Positions 17,644-26,478 of a DNA stretch of 64,000 nucleotides are shown piece after piece. The stretch comes from Devosia beringensis (GTDB lineage Bacteria > Pseudomonadota > Alphaproteobacteria > Rhizobiales > Devosiaceae). The position numbers and the translations under genes are program-made. The notes beneath the pieces were generated by a model. That model was given only the letters and a program-made list of their open reading frames with translations. It searched no databases and had not been told where the DNA came from. The stretch covers positions 3,812,001-3,876,000 of the forward strand of contig NZ_CP045422.1 in assembly GCF_014926585.1 (NCBI RefSeq), written 5' to 3'. Each line of letters begins with the position of its first letter. Position 1 is the first letter of the stretch.

Positions 17644-17671
17644 AATGTCCAGAACCGCGGTCCTGGACATT
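17644..17671. repeat. 28-bp near-perfect palindrome between rhodanese and transporter genes
   Basis: AATGTCCAG and CTGGACATT flank an inner ACCGCGGT palindrome; 13 of 14 symmetric pairs match (the one mismatch is A17653 with C17662). No T-tract follows on the minus strand, so this looks more like an operator or an mRNA processing/stability hairpin than a terminator. Confidence 0.7.
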
Positions 17672-17699
17672 GGCGGTCATAGGAAGGCGTCGGCGGCGA

Positions 17700-18623
17700 C
17701 TAGATGCCGTTGGCGACGGGGCGGCTTTCGTCGGCAGCCCATTCGGCCATCGAGCCGTCATACATGCGCGTGTTCTTGTTGCCCTGGACTTCCGAGAGGG
17801 CGAACCAGGCGATCGAAGCCCAGTGGCCGGTATTGCAGAAGGCGATGTTGGCTTCGTTGGCTTCAAGGCCAACGCCCGAGGCCAGCTGGGCAACGGTGTC
17901 CGCGCTCACGAACGAGGCGCCTTCGGCATTGTAGAGCTTGCCGTTGTCGATATTGACCGCGCCGGGAATGGTGCCGGCAATGCGCACGACCGGGCTCTTG
18001 CCCTCGCCGCGGAACTGGGCGACGGGACGGCCGTCCACCAGCGTGGTGCCATCAGCCAGGGCGGCCTCGACATCGGCGGTCGTGGCCAGCAGATGCTGCT
18101 GGAAATCGGCGGTGAAGGTGGTTGGCTCCAGCACGGTGGCCTCGGCGGTCACCTCGCCGCCAGCGGCTTCCCAGGCGCGCGCACCGCCGTCCAGGATCGA
18201 CACGGCATCATGGCCCAGCACCTTGAAGGTCCAGTAGACGCGGGTGGCGGCACCGAATTCGGAGGCATCGGTACCCTGCGAAACAATCACCACGTGGTCA
18301 TCATTGCTGATGCCCAGCTTGCCGATCAGCGCCGAAGTAGGCTCCACGCCGGGAAACTGGCCGGGGACGCCTTCGATTTCCATGCGCCAGCCAGTGCCGG
18401 CATAGGGAGCCTTGATGGCGCCGGGAATGTGAGCGGCGTCATAGGCAGCCACGTTTTCCACGGGGTCGCGTACGTCGACAACAACGAGGCTCTCATTGCC
18501 GAGATATTGCTCGAGCCAGGCCGCATCGACCAGCGGAGCATCGGTCAGCCGCTCGGCCTGCGCAGCGGTCGACAGCATGGCGACGGTGGTCAGGGCAGCG
18601 GCGGCGAACAAAGCAATGCGCAT
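17700..18623 (-). CDS. Periplasmic tandem-rhodanese sulfurtransferase
   Basis: A 307-aa exported sulfurtransferase. Residues 1-23 form a Sec signal peptide (LSTAAQA). Two rhodanese domains follow (about 28-155 and 175-300). Only the second has the active-site cysteine (FCNTGHW, Cys263); the first has SQGTDAS at that place and is probably structural. Enzymes of this type move sulfane sulfur from thiosulfate or 3-mercaptopyruvate to a thiol acceptor. It is the first gene of the sulfur operon read on the minus strand, divergent from trxC. Confidence 0.9.
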   Translation of the reverse strand: MRIALFAAAALTTVAMLSTAAQAERLTDAPLVDAAWLEQYLGNESLVVVDVRDPVENVAAYDAAHIPGAIKAPYAGTGWRMEIEGVPGQFPGVEPTSALIGKLGISNDDHVVIVSQGTDASEFGAATRVYWTFKVLGHDAVSILDGGARAWEAAGGEVTAEATVLEPTTFTADFQQHLLATTADVEAALADGTTLVDGRPVAQFRGEGKSPVVRIAGTIPGAVNIDNGKLYNAEGASFVSADTVAQLASGVGLEANEANIAFCNTGHWASIAWFALSEVQGNKNTRMYDGSMAEWAADESRPVANGI

Positions 18624-18930
18624 TTCAAAACTCCAATTCCAGACTTACGTTCAATCTAGGCGAATGGGTCGGTGTTGTCCGGTCACGGCGTGTCAAAGAT
18701 GCTCGGTGCGGGGAATTTTCATGCCACATTTGGCGAGTGAGGCAGTATCGCTTTCCCATGCTAGCGTTTGGACGTTCCCGTCGGGCGGCGTGTCACGTGC
18801 CGACCGGCGCCGTCTTGCAATTGCGATCAAAGAACATTAGGTATCTCTAATATTATTGGGATCGGGTCATCGGGGTTTTCGGCGCAATCATGCTGCGCCT
18901 GCGATTGCCGAGCGGCCAGGAGTGTCATTG
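18624..18930. promoter_or_regulatory. Divergent promoter region of the sulfur operon and trxC
   Basis: This 307-bp gap separates two divergent thiol/sulfur genes. It holds an AT-rich stretch and a small palindrome ATTAG-N6-CTAAT at 18836-18851, 80 bp upstream of trxC, which could be an operator. No certain -35/-10 pair or RNA gene was recognised. Confidence 0.35.
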
Positions 18931-19371
18931 ATGGATCAAGCCAGCCACGTCGTCTGCACCGCCTGCGGTGCCATCAACCGGGTTTCGACTAGCCAGGACG
19001 CTGCCGCCGGCAAATGCGGCAAGTGCGCAGTGCCGCTTTTCACCGGCGAGCCGGCGGAGCTGTCTGCGAGCGCACTGGAGCGGCAGATCGCCAAGACCGA
19101 CATTCCTGTGCTCGTCGATGTCTGGGCGCCGTGGTGCGGTCCATGCCGGATGATGAGCCCGCAATTTGCCGCCGCGGCCGCCCGGGCCGAGCCGGCCATG
19201 CGCTTTGTCAAACTCAACTCGGACGAGGCGCCGGAGTTGTCGACCCGCCTGGCCATCCGCAGCATTCCCACCATGCTGCTGTTCGAGGGCGGCAAGGAAG
19301 TGGCCCGTGTTTCGGGGGCCATGTCCTCCAGCGACATCATCAAATGGGCCGAGGGGGCGCGGCGCGGCTAG
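18931..19371 (+). CDS. trxC: Thioredoxin 2 (TrxC)
   Basis: A 146-aa thioredoxin with the TrxC-specific N-terminal zinc module: CTAC at residues 10-13 and CGKC at residues 30-33. The thioredoxin fold follows, with active site WAPWCGPCRMM and the cis-Pro in IRSIPTMLLF. It reduces protein disulfides and is linked to oxidative stress in other bacteria. ATG 18931 has AGGAG at the proper distance; the frame is open from 18856. It is divergent from the rhodanese operon. Confidence 0.95.
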   Translation: MDQASHVVCTACGAINRVSTSQDAAAGKCGKCAVPLFTGEPAELSASALERQIAKTDIPVLVDVWAPWCGPCRMMSPQFAAAAARAEPAMRFVKLNSDEAPELSTRLAIRSIPTMLLFEGGKEVARVSGAMSSSDIIKWAEGARRG

Positions 19372-19490
19372 CCGTTTTCGCATCTCTCCATCCGCATCAC
19401 CGCATCGAGACGGGTTGAGCCGGCTGACGACAACGGCTATCTGGAGCCATCTCCAGGCGGCGCTGCCGCATAGCAAAGGCGCGTTGCGGC

Positions 19491-20423
19491 ATGACCCCAG
19501 ATTTCCTCGTCACCCATTCGGGTGGCTTTCACGCCGATGAACTGCTCTCCAGCGTCATCCTGACCCGGCTGTTTCCGCAGGCGCAGATTGTGCGCAGTCG
19601 GGCGCCGGAATGGATCACGCCGGGTGCCGATCGCATCATCTATGATGTCGGCGGCGCCTATGACGCCGCCGCGGCCATCTTTGACCATCATCAGCGCGGC
19701 GCGCCGCTGCGCGAAGATGGCCAGCCCTATAGCTCGTTCGGCCTGGTGTGGAAGCATTTCGGCCGCGACTATCTGGTAGCGTCCGGCCTACCTCCGGCCC
19801 ATGTCGAAACCGTCCATTCCAGTTTCGATACCGGCTTCGTGCTGCCCATCGACCTGATGGACAATGGCGCGCTCAGCCCCTCGGTGGCCGGACCGCTGGC
19901 CGGCCTGACATTGCCGGTGCTGCTCGAAACGCTCAAACCGGTCTTCGACGAGACCGACCCCGCAGCGGAAGACCGTGGTTTCCATGCCGCGCTGGCTATT
20001 GCGCGGGCCTTTGTCGAGGCGCGCATCGCGCGCAGCGATGCCAAGCTGCGGGCCGAGAGCCTGGTGGCAGGCGCCATTGCCGCGGCCGGCCATGGGCGGG
20101 TGCTGGAGCTTCCGATGGGCATGCCGTTCCGGCCCGCCGTGGTCAAGGCCGGGGCCGATCACCTGCTGTTTGTGGTGCATCCGCGGGGCAGCGACTGGTG
20201 CCTCACCACCATTCGCCGCGATGACGACGGCTTTGCCGTGCGCGCCGATCTGCCGGCCGCCTGGGCCGGCCTGACCGATGCGGCGCTTGAAGCCGCCAGC
20301 GGGGTGCCCGGCGCCAGCTTCTGCCACAATGGCCGCTTCATCGCGGCGGCCAAAACAAGGGCAGCTGCCCTGGCCCTGGCGGAGCTCGCCGTGGCGGAGG
20401 CGCTGGCCAACCCGCCGGTCTAA
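19491..20423 (+). CDS. MYG1 family protein (UPF0160, DHH-like hydrolase)
   Basis: A 310-aa protein with the MYG1 signature: VTHSGGFHADELLSSVIL at the N-terminus (His and Asp metal ligands), YDVGGAYD, and IFDHHQRGAP with a DHH-type motif. Mammalian MYG1 is a 3'-5' RNA exonuclease; bacterial members are not well characterised but share the DHH metal site. It lies 119 bp downstream of trxC and ends 6 bp from the convergent efflux pump gene. The start MTPDFLVTH is the natural one. Confidence 0.9.
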   Translation: MTPDFLVTHSGGFHADELLSSVILTRLFPQAQIVRSRAPEWITPGADRIIYDVGGAYDAAAAIFDHHQRGAPLREDGQPYSSFGLVWKHFGRDYLVASGLPPAHVETVHSSFDTGFVLPIDLMDNGALSPSVAGPLAGLTLPVLLETLKPVFDETDPAAEDRGFHAALAIARAFVEARIARSDAKLRAESLVAGAIAAAGHGRVLELPMGMPFRPAVVKAGADHLLFVVHPRGSDWCLTTIRRDDDGFAVRADLPAAWAGLTDAALEAASGVPGASFCHNGRFIAAAKTRAAALALAELAVAEALANPPV

Positions 20424-20429
20424 AGCGAC

Positions 20430-23400
20430 CTATTCGGCCGGATCGGGCGCCGCATTGGCGGCGTCCAGTTCGCGTTCCAGCCTGGCCTCTTCCTCGGCCT
20501 TGGGCTGGGAGAAGCGGGCCAGCAGCAGATAGGCGGCCGGGGTCAGGTAGAGCGTCGAGATGGCGGCAAAGCTGAGGCCGCCGACCATGACCCAGCCAAG
20601 GGCGGACCGGGCTTCGGCGCCGGCACCGGAGGCCAGTACCAGCGGCAGGCCGCCCAGAATGGTGGCGATCATGGTCATCATCACCGGGCGCAGGCGGATA
20701 TTGGACGCCTCCTCAATGGCTTCATGCACCGACATGCCCTTGTCGCGCAGCTGGTTGGCAAATTCAACGATCAGGATGCCATTCTTGGCCATGATTCCGA
20801 CGACCAGGACCAGCCCGATCTGGCTGAAAATGTTCAGACTCCCTCCCGTGACCAGGAGGGCATAGAGCCCCGCAGCGACGCCGAACGGCACCGTGGTCAT
20901 GACGATGACCGCGCTCCACAGGCTCTCGAACTGCGCCGCCAGCACCAGCAGGATGATGACGAGGGCAAAGCCGAAGGTTATCAAGAGCCCATTATTGGCC
21001 TCGCCGATGGTGCGCGCCTCGGCCAGCGGGATGATCGAGACGCCTTCGGGCAGCAGGTCTCGCGCCATGTCGAGGGTTTGGTAATAAGCGTCGCCCAGGG
21101 CGATGCCGCCACCGTCAAGGCTGGCCGTCACCGGCACGGCGCGGCGCTGCTGCTCGCGGCGCAGCGACGGCGGAACGGCCGATTCCTCGATGCTGGCAAT
21201 GGTGGACATGGGCACGTAACGGCCATCGCCGGTTTTGATGAAGAGGCTTTCCAGATCGCGCGGATCGTTGATCGGGTTGCTGGTCGAGACCATGCGCACG
21301 GTGTAGCTGGTGTCGTTGATGAAGACATTGCCGATATCGCTGCCATCGATCATCGCCTGCATGGTGGCGCCTAGGCCATTGATGTCGACGCCGAGGGCAT
21401 CGGCCTTGGCGCGATCCACCGTCAGGGTAAGCTGCGGCTGGGTCGTGTCGAAATTGACGCTGACGCGGCCGAAACGGCCGTCCTCGTCGAGGCGGTCGGC
21501 AATAGCCTGGGCCGTGTCGGCCAGCACGGCATAGTCCGAGCCCACCACGGCAAATTGCAGGCCCGAGCCGCCGCCGCGAATGCCGAGGCTATTGCCCTGG
21601 CGGATCGAGGCATTGACCCCGGGCACCTGGGTCATCAGCGCATTGATCTCGTCGGCGATTTCGGCCTGGCTGCGCTCGCGCTCGCCCCAGGGGGCCAGGG
21701 TCAGGGTCATGAAGCCGCCGGTGCCGAAGCCGGAGAGCACAAACAGCGATTGCACCTCGCCGCTCTCGACATAGGGCTGCAGCAGGGCTTCGACCGTCGT
21801 CATCTGGGTGCGCACGTAGTCCAGGCTGACCGTACTGGGCGCAGATATGCGCAGCGACAGCTGCGAACGATCCTCGGGCGGGGTGATTTCCTGGCGCAGG
21901 TTGCCATAGACGAACCAGGACGAGCCGGCAAAGAGCAGGGCGATCAGCACCACGACGAAGGGATTGGCCAAGGCGATCTTGAGGGTGACGCGGTAGAATC
22001 GCGCCAGGGCTCGGCCAATGGCGCCGACGACGCCGCCATGCTGGTGGGCGGTATTGGCCTTGAGGAAGCGCGAGGCGATCATCGGGCCCATGGACAACGC
22101 CACCACCGAGGATAGCAGCACCGCGATGGCCAGGGTAAAGCCGAACTCGCGGAACAGCCGGCCGGTCTGGCCTGCAAGGAAAGACAGCGGAATGAACACC
22201 GCCGCCAGGGTTAGCGTGGTGGCTATGACGGCGAAGAACACTTCCTGGGTGCCCAGCACGGCCGCGGCGCGTGGCCCGGCACCCATGGCCTTGCGGCGGA
22301 CGATATTCTCCAGCACCACGATGGCGTCGTCGACGACGAGGCCGGTGGCCAGCACCAAGGCCAGCAGGGTGATGATATTGAGCGAGAAGCCGGCCATGTA
22401 GATGCCGGCAACGGCGCCGAGCAGGGCGATGGGCATGGAGATAGCCGGCACGATGGTGGCGCGCCAGTCGAGTAGGAAGAGGAAGATGATCGCCACCACG
22501 ACGACCAGCGAGACGACCAGCGCGATCTGCACCTCATGCAGTGCGCCATCGATGAAGATGGCGTCGTCGCTGGAGACCTTGATGTCGACGCCGGCGGGCA
22601 GGGTGTCGTTGAGCACGTCGACCGCGGCGTGCACGCCTTTGGAAATCTCGATGGTGTTGGACTGCGCCTGACGGACAATGCCCAGGCCGATGCCGGGCTT
22701 GCCGTCCGAGCGCAGAGCCGAGGTGCTGGCGGCGGCGTCGAAGACCACGCTGGCGACGTCACCCAGCCTTGTGCGGCCATTGATGATGATGTTCTCGAAA
22801 TCGGCGGCCGTGGTGACCTCTGAAATGGCGCGTACGGTGATGTTCTGGTTGGGGCCGTTGATCGAGCCGGCGGGGGTGTCGAGCGCAATGGTCGCGAGGC
22901 CGTTACGGATATCGGCAACGGTCAGCCCGCGGCTGGCCAGCTTGAGCGGGTCGACATCGACCTCGAAGGCCGTGCTGCGCGTGCCATAGACCTGCACCTC
23001 GGCGACGCCGGGCACGGCGCCGAGGCGCTCGGTGATCAGAGTCTCGACCAGTTCGCTCATCTGGGCGATTGACAGCGTGTCGGAGGTCACGGCCAGCTGC
23101 AATACGGCCTGGGCATCGTTGTCGGCCTTGAAGATGGTGGGATCATCGACCCCCTCGGGCAGGTTGCGGGTGCTGCGGCTGAGCGCATCGCGGACGTCGG
23201 AGGTAGCGACGTCGAGATTGGTGCCGTCGGAGAATTCCAGCGTCACCCGGCTATTGCCGGTGGACGAACTCGAGGAAATCGAGGTGACGCCCTGGACGCG
23301 GGCCACGGCGCCCTCGATGACGGCGGTAACCTCGCGGTCGACGGTCTCGGCCGCGGCGCCGTCGAAACTGGTGGAGATCGACAGCACAGGCTGCTCGACG

Positions 23401-23546
23401 CTGGGCAGTTCGCGGACTTCCGCGCCGAGCAGGGCGGCGAGGCCCGCCACGACGATCAGCGCGTTGATGACCACGGCCAGCACTGGCCGGCGGACGAAAA
23501 GGGCTGCCAGGGTGCCGCCGCGCTCGTTTTTCTGTTCAATCGACAT
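20430..23546 (-). CDS. RND efflux transporter permease (HAE1 family)
   Basis: A 1038-aa inner-membrane proton-driven exporter of the AcrB/MexB kind. It has the RND start (FVRRPVLAVVINALIVVAGL), two periplasmic porter domains and two sets of helices. Helix 4 carries TGLVVDDAIVVLENI with the proton-relay Asp pair. The tail is charged and ends PDPAE. ATG 23546 is supported by AAGGAG and removes 17 upstream residues. It follows its membrane fusion partner by 19 bp. No outer-membrane channel gene is adjacent, so TolC-type partners must come from elsewhere. Substrates are unknown. Confidence 0.95.
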   Translation of the reverse strand: MSIEQKNERGGTLAALFVRRPVLAVVINALIVVAGLAALLGAEVRELPSVEQPVLSISTSFDGAAAETVDREVTAVIEGAVARVQGVTSISSSSSTGNSRVTLEFSDGTNLDVATSDVRDALSRSTRNLPEGVDDPTIFKADNDAQAVLQLAVTSDTLSIAQMSELVETLITERLGAVPGVAEVQVYGTRSTAFEVDVDPLKLASRGLTVADIRNGLATIALDTPAGSINGPNQNITVRAISEVTTAADFENIIINGRTRLGDVASVVFDAAASTSALRSDGKPGIGLGIVRQAQSNTIEISKGVHAAVDVLNDTLPAGVDIKVSSDDAIFIDGALHEVQIALVVSLVVVVAIIFLFLLDWRATIVPAISMPIALLGAVAGIYMAGFSLNIITLLALVLATGLVVDDAIVVLENIVRRKAMGAGPRAAAVLGTQEVFFAVIATTLTLAAVFIPLSFLAGQTGRLFREFGFTLAIAVLLSSVVALSMGPMIASRFLKANTAHQHGGVVGAIGRALARFYRVTLKIALANPFVVVLIALLFAGSSWFVYGNLRQEITPPEDRSQLSLRISAPSTVSLDYVRTQMTTVEALLQPYVESGEVQSLFVLSGFGTGGFMTLTLAPWGERERSQAEIADEINALMTQVPGVNASIRQGNSLGIRGGGSGLQFAVVGSDYAVLADTAQAIADRLDEDGRFGRVSVNFDTTQPQLTLTVDRAKADALGVDINGLGATMQAMIDGSDIGNVFINDTSYTVRMVSTSNPINDPRDLESLFIKTGDGRYVPMSTIASIEESAVPPSLRREQQRRAVPVTASLDGGGIALGDAYYQTLDMARDLLPEGVSIIPLAEARTIGEANNGLLITFGFALVIILLVLAAQFESLWSAVIVMTTVPFGVAAGLYALLVTGGSLNIFSQIGLVLVVGIMAKNGILIVEFANQLRDKGMSVHEAIEEASNIRLRPVMMTMIATILGGLPLVLASGAGAEARSALGWVMVGGLSFAAISTLYLTPAAYLLLARFSQPKAEEEARLERELDAANAAPDPAE

Positions 23547-23565
23547 GCGGGGCTCCTTGGCGGGG

Positions 23566-24777
23566 CTAGTTGGCCGGGGCGGCAGCGGTGTCGGCACCGC
23601 CCGTGCCGTCGGGACCGCTGAGCAAGGCCACGTCGGCGCCGTCGCTCAGCTGCAGGATGCCCTCGGTGATGATGGCGTCGCCGGGGGCCAAATCGGCCTG
23701 GACCAGCACGCCATCGCTGTTGCGCTGGACGATCTGGGCCGGGACGCGCACCGCCTTGCCGTCGACATATTGCCAGACATAGGAGCCCTCGGCGGACCAG
23801 AGGATGGCGAGCGGGTTGACCGTGGGGTAGTCCTCGCCGGCAAAGCTGAGCGCCACCGAGAGCGAGAGGCCCGCGCGCAGGGCGCCGTCGGCATTGGGAA
23901 TTTCGGCCTGGACCTGCAGCGTGCGGCTGGCCGGGTCGATGCGGCTGTCCACGGCGCGCACCGTGCCGGCGAAGGTCTGGCCGGGCAGGGCGATGGCCGA
24001 GACGGTGACCGGCATGTCCAGCGCAATGGCGCCAGCATAGCGCTCGGGCACCCAGAAATCGACGCGAATGGCCGAATTGTCGTCAATGGTGGTGACCGGG
24101 GTCTGGGCGGCGACGTAATTGCCTGGGGTCACCTGGATGAGGCCGATGGTGCCGGCAATGGGACTGGTCATGGTGCGGCGGGCCAGCGCCACCTCGGCAT
24201 TGCGCAGTTCGAGATTGGCATTGTCGGCGGCCAGTTGCGCGGCGGTCAGCGCCGTGGTGGCGACGAGGCTGGAACTGGCGAGGCCCTCGGTGCGAGCCAA
24301 AGTGGCATTGGCGTCGTCGGCGGCCAGCCGGGCGCGATCATAGCCGATCTGCTCGTCGGCCGATTCGAGGCGGGCCAGCACATCGCCCTGGGCGACGACC
24401 TGGCCGGGCCGCACGAGGACTTCGGCGAGGGTGCCGCCGGCCGGCGCGGTGACGGTGACCGAGCGGGCGGCGCTGCCTTCGCCGATGGCGGTAAGGCCGG
24501 CATTGATGGTGGCGAGGGTCACCGGCGTGGTCACCACATTGGTCTGCCGAGCGCCGCCGGGACGGCCGCCCGGACCGCCGGGGCCTCGGGTGCCGGGTGC
24601 GGCAGCGCTGGTGGCGTCGGCCGTGGCAAAGGGCAGTGTGATGCCATAGCTGGCCAGGGTCTGGCCGGCGCTGGGGACGAAGACGATCCAGGCGATGGCG
24701 GCCGCCGCCAGAATGACCAGGGACGCCAGAATTTGCCGTATCAAACCAGAACCTCGGAATGTCAGGGAGACCGGCAT
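23566..24777 (-). CDS. RND efflux periplasmic adaptor (membrane fusion protein)
   Basis: A 403-aa membrane fusion protein. It has an N-terminal membrane anchor (ILASLVILAAAAIAWIVFV), the lipoyl-like half GGTLAEVLVRPGQVVAQGDVL, an alpha-hairpin around the ADDANATLARTE region, and the returning lipoyl and beta-barrel segments (MTSPIAGTIGLIQVTPGNYV). A Gly/Pro/Arg-rich stretch sits near residues 68-85. It is the first gene of the pump operon. The start is uncertain: the frame is open to 24849, and ATG 24777 was chosen because the anchor helix then follows at the usual distance. Confidence 0.9.
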   Translation of the reverse strand: MPVSLTFRGSGLIRQILASLVILAAAAIAWIVFVPSAGQTLASYGITLPFATADATSAAAPGTRGPGGPGGRPGGARQTNVVTTPVTLATINAGLTAIGEGSAARSVTVTAPAGGTLAEVLVRPGQVVAQGDVLARLESADEQIGYDRARLAADDANATLARTEGLASSSLVATTALTAAQLAADNANLELRNAEVALARRTMTSPIAGTIGLIQVTPGNYVAAQTPVTTIDDNSAIRVDFWVPERYAGAIALDMPVTVSAIALPGQTFAGTVRAVDSRIDPASRTLQVQAEIPNADGALRAGLSLSVALSFAGEDYPTVNPLAILWSAEGSYVWQYVDGKAVRVPAQIVQRNSDGVLVQADLAPGDAIITEGILQLSDGADVALLSGPDGTGGADTAAAPAN

Positions 24778-24952
24778 GCCGGCGAACAGATGGTGAGGGT
24801 AGCAGGGCGCAAACGCCGGCAACATTACAATGTCGTAAGGTGCCATCACGCAATGATTATCGGGACGTCTGGCCGATCACCAATGCGGGAGCGCAAGACT
24901 ATTTTAGCGGTTTGCGGTGCAGGCACGGGGAATGTCCGATCCGGAGTGACCC

Positions 24953-25450
24953 ATGCGCAAATCCTCAATCGCCCTTGCCGTCGGCCTCATGCTGGCCGGG
25001 CCCGTCCTGGCCGAGAGCTGGCACTATGAGGGCGGGGCGACGCCCATTGCCTATATCGACAATGGCCCGGCGCAGTTCCAGTTCGCCTGTCGCGGCGGCC
25101 AGCTGGCCATGGGCTTCTGGGTGCGGGCACCCGAGGCCTCGGTCGCCAGTGCCAGTGCGCTCAGTCTCGCCATCACGCCCGACCCGGCCAAGGGCAGCAC
25201 GGTTTCGGCCGGTAGCGCGGCGACGCTGTTTGCCCAGGACATGCCGCTGATCCATCTCGAAGGCAGCTCGGCCATCGTGCGCGGCCCGGTGGCCCGGCAA
25301 TGGGCGCGGATTGCCCAGGGCGCCGGCACGGAGCTGCGCGTCGCCTTTGTGCGCCAGGCCGGCAGCGGGCTCGAGGTCTTCGACAGCCAGGTGTTCGGCG
25401 CCAAGGGCTCGAAGTCGACCATTGGCCAGGTGCTGGGCAAATGCAGCTAG
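24953..25450 (+). CDS. Exported hypothetical protein
   Basis: A 165-aa protein with a clear Sec signal (residues 1-20, LMLAGPVLAES). The mature part is mostly beta-like, with only two cysteines, one in FACRGGQ and one as the penultimate residue, which could form a disulfide. It lies 175 bp from the divergent efflux adaptor and 52 bp before another uncharacterised gene. I do not recognise the family. Confidence 0.72.
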   Translation: MRKSSIALAVGLMLAGPVLAESWHYEGGATPIAYIDNGPAQFQFACRGGQLAMGFWVRAPEASVASASALSLAITPDPAKGSTVSAGSAATLFAQDMPLIHLEGSSAIVRGPVARQWARIAQGAGTELRVAFVRQAGSGLEVFDSQVFGAKGSKSTIGQVLGKCS

Positions 25451-25502
25451 GTCAGCTTGTGCCGCGTTGAAGCGGCAGCACAAATGACCTATCTCAGAGC
25501 CC

Positions 25503-26123
25503 ATGGCCAAGCCCCGTACCCTTCCTGACGTCCCCATGCTCTCCAAGCAATGGGAGCTGCCCTCTGCCGCCACGCTGGGATCGGCCGTGCGCGCGAAGGG
25601 CATCCTGCTCGAAATGCGGGCGCGGCTGCCGCAGCCGCTGCGCAAGGCGCTCGATATTGTCGCCGGCACGCTGACCCTGGAGCTGCCCAAGGCCGATGCG
25701 GCAACGTTCCGGGCCGTGGCCGAGATCGTGACGCGGGGCCTGGTCGGCATTGAAAGCCTGCCGGTCATTCCGCGCGAGATCGAGGATATTTTGTCGATCA
25801 AGACCTCGGAACGCCATCGCTGGCTCAAGGACGGCAGGCTGCCCAGCGCCGGGACGCGGACGGTGCGGCTGGCCGGGCGGGCCAAGCAGATCACCTTTCA
25901 CGTCTTTGACCCGCGCGTGGTGCGCGACCTGCTCGACAGCGACCAGATGGATGCCTGGCGCGAGGAGGATGTCGAAACCCGCCGTGAGAACCGGCAGCGC
26001 GCCCTGTGGAACGCCAAGCTGAAGCGGGCGGAAAAGGCCGGCAAGACCGCGCCGGTCGCCAGCGAGGACGATCCGGGCTTGGCCGGCTGGGCTGCCTTCA
26101 TGCGCGAGGGCCTGCTGCGCTGA
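25503..26123 (+). CDS. Hypothetical protein with a possible winged-helix-like segment
   Basis: A 206-aa soluble basic protein. The middle part (about 95-150) reads like an excisionase/MerR-type DNA-binding helix followed by a strand hairpin: ILSIKTSERHRWLKDGRLP, then TFHVFDPRVVRDLLDSDQ. The C-terminal 50 residues are charged and helical. Codon use matches the neighbours. A DNA-binding role is only inferred from this resemblance; the rest is not recognised. Confidence 0.65.
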   Translation: MAKPRTLPDVPMLSKQWELPSAATLGSAVRAKGILLEMRARLPQPLRKALDIVAGTLTLELPKADAATFRAVAEIVTRGLVGIESLPVIPREIEDILSIKTSERHRWLKDGRLPSAGTRTVRLAGRAKQITFHVFDPRVVRDLLDSDQMDAWREEDVETRRENRQRALWNAKLKRAEKAGKTAPVASEDDPGLAGWAAFMREGLLR

Positions 26124-26478
26124 TCGGGCGGCCGGGCAGGCGGAAGCGCCGCCTGGATGCGGTTGTCACGAGATAGCGAGCCCCGAGGCGATTTTCGCCC
26201 CTGGTAAATTTAAAAAATGAGACGGAAACCGCCTCGGGGCGCCGGTTTTTGGAACTGTTCGGCGGCACGGGATCGCTCGTCCTCGCACGGCCGTCTTGGA
26301 ACCTGTGGAAGAGGCGTCCTCCACCCGGCCCACCCCACCACTGTTCGCCTGCAGGCCGCTGCGTGGGGTGATGGGGGAAGTATGGCACGGGGTCTGGGGG
26401 CGGGGACAAGTTTGATTGGCCCGTGCTTCAGGCCCGTGCCAAGCTGGTGGTAAAGCCGCCGACAGGGGAGGACAAGCC
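26124..26478. other. Intergenic region with a long inverted repeat
   Basis: This 355-bp gap contains no credible gene. An 11-bp perfect inverted repeat (GCCCCGAGGCG at 26180-26190 and CGCCTCGGGGC at 26230-26240) is separated by 39 bp that include an A-rich stretch (AAATTTAAAAAA). GCCGGTTTTT follows directly, so a terminator for the upstream gene is possible. The remainder up to the GFA gene shows nothing recognisable. Confidence 0.5.

Noticed and set aside
16461..18659. A 732-aa plus-strand open frame over the transporter and rhodanese genes
   Set aside because: It is the antisense shadow of two well-recognised minus-strand genes, with His/Gln/Gly-rich composition and no family similarity.
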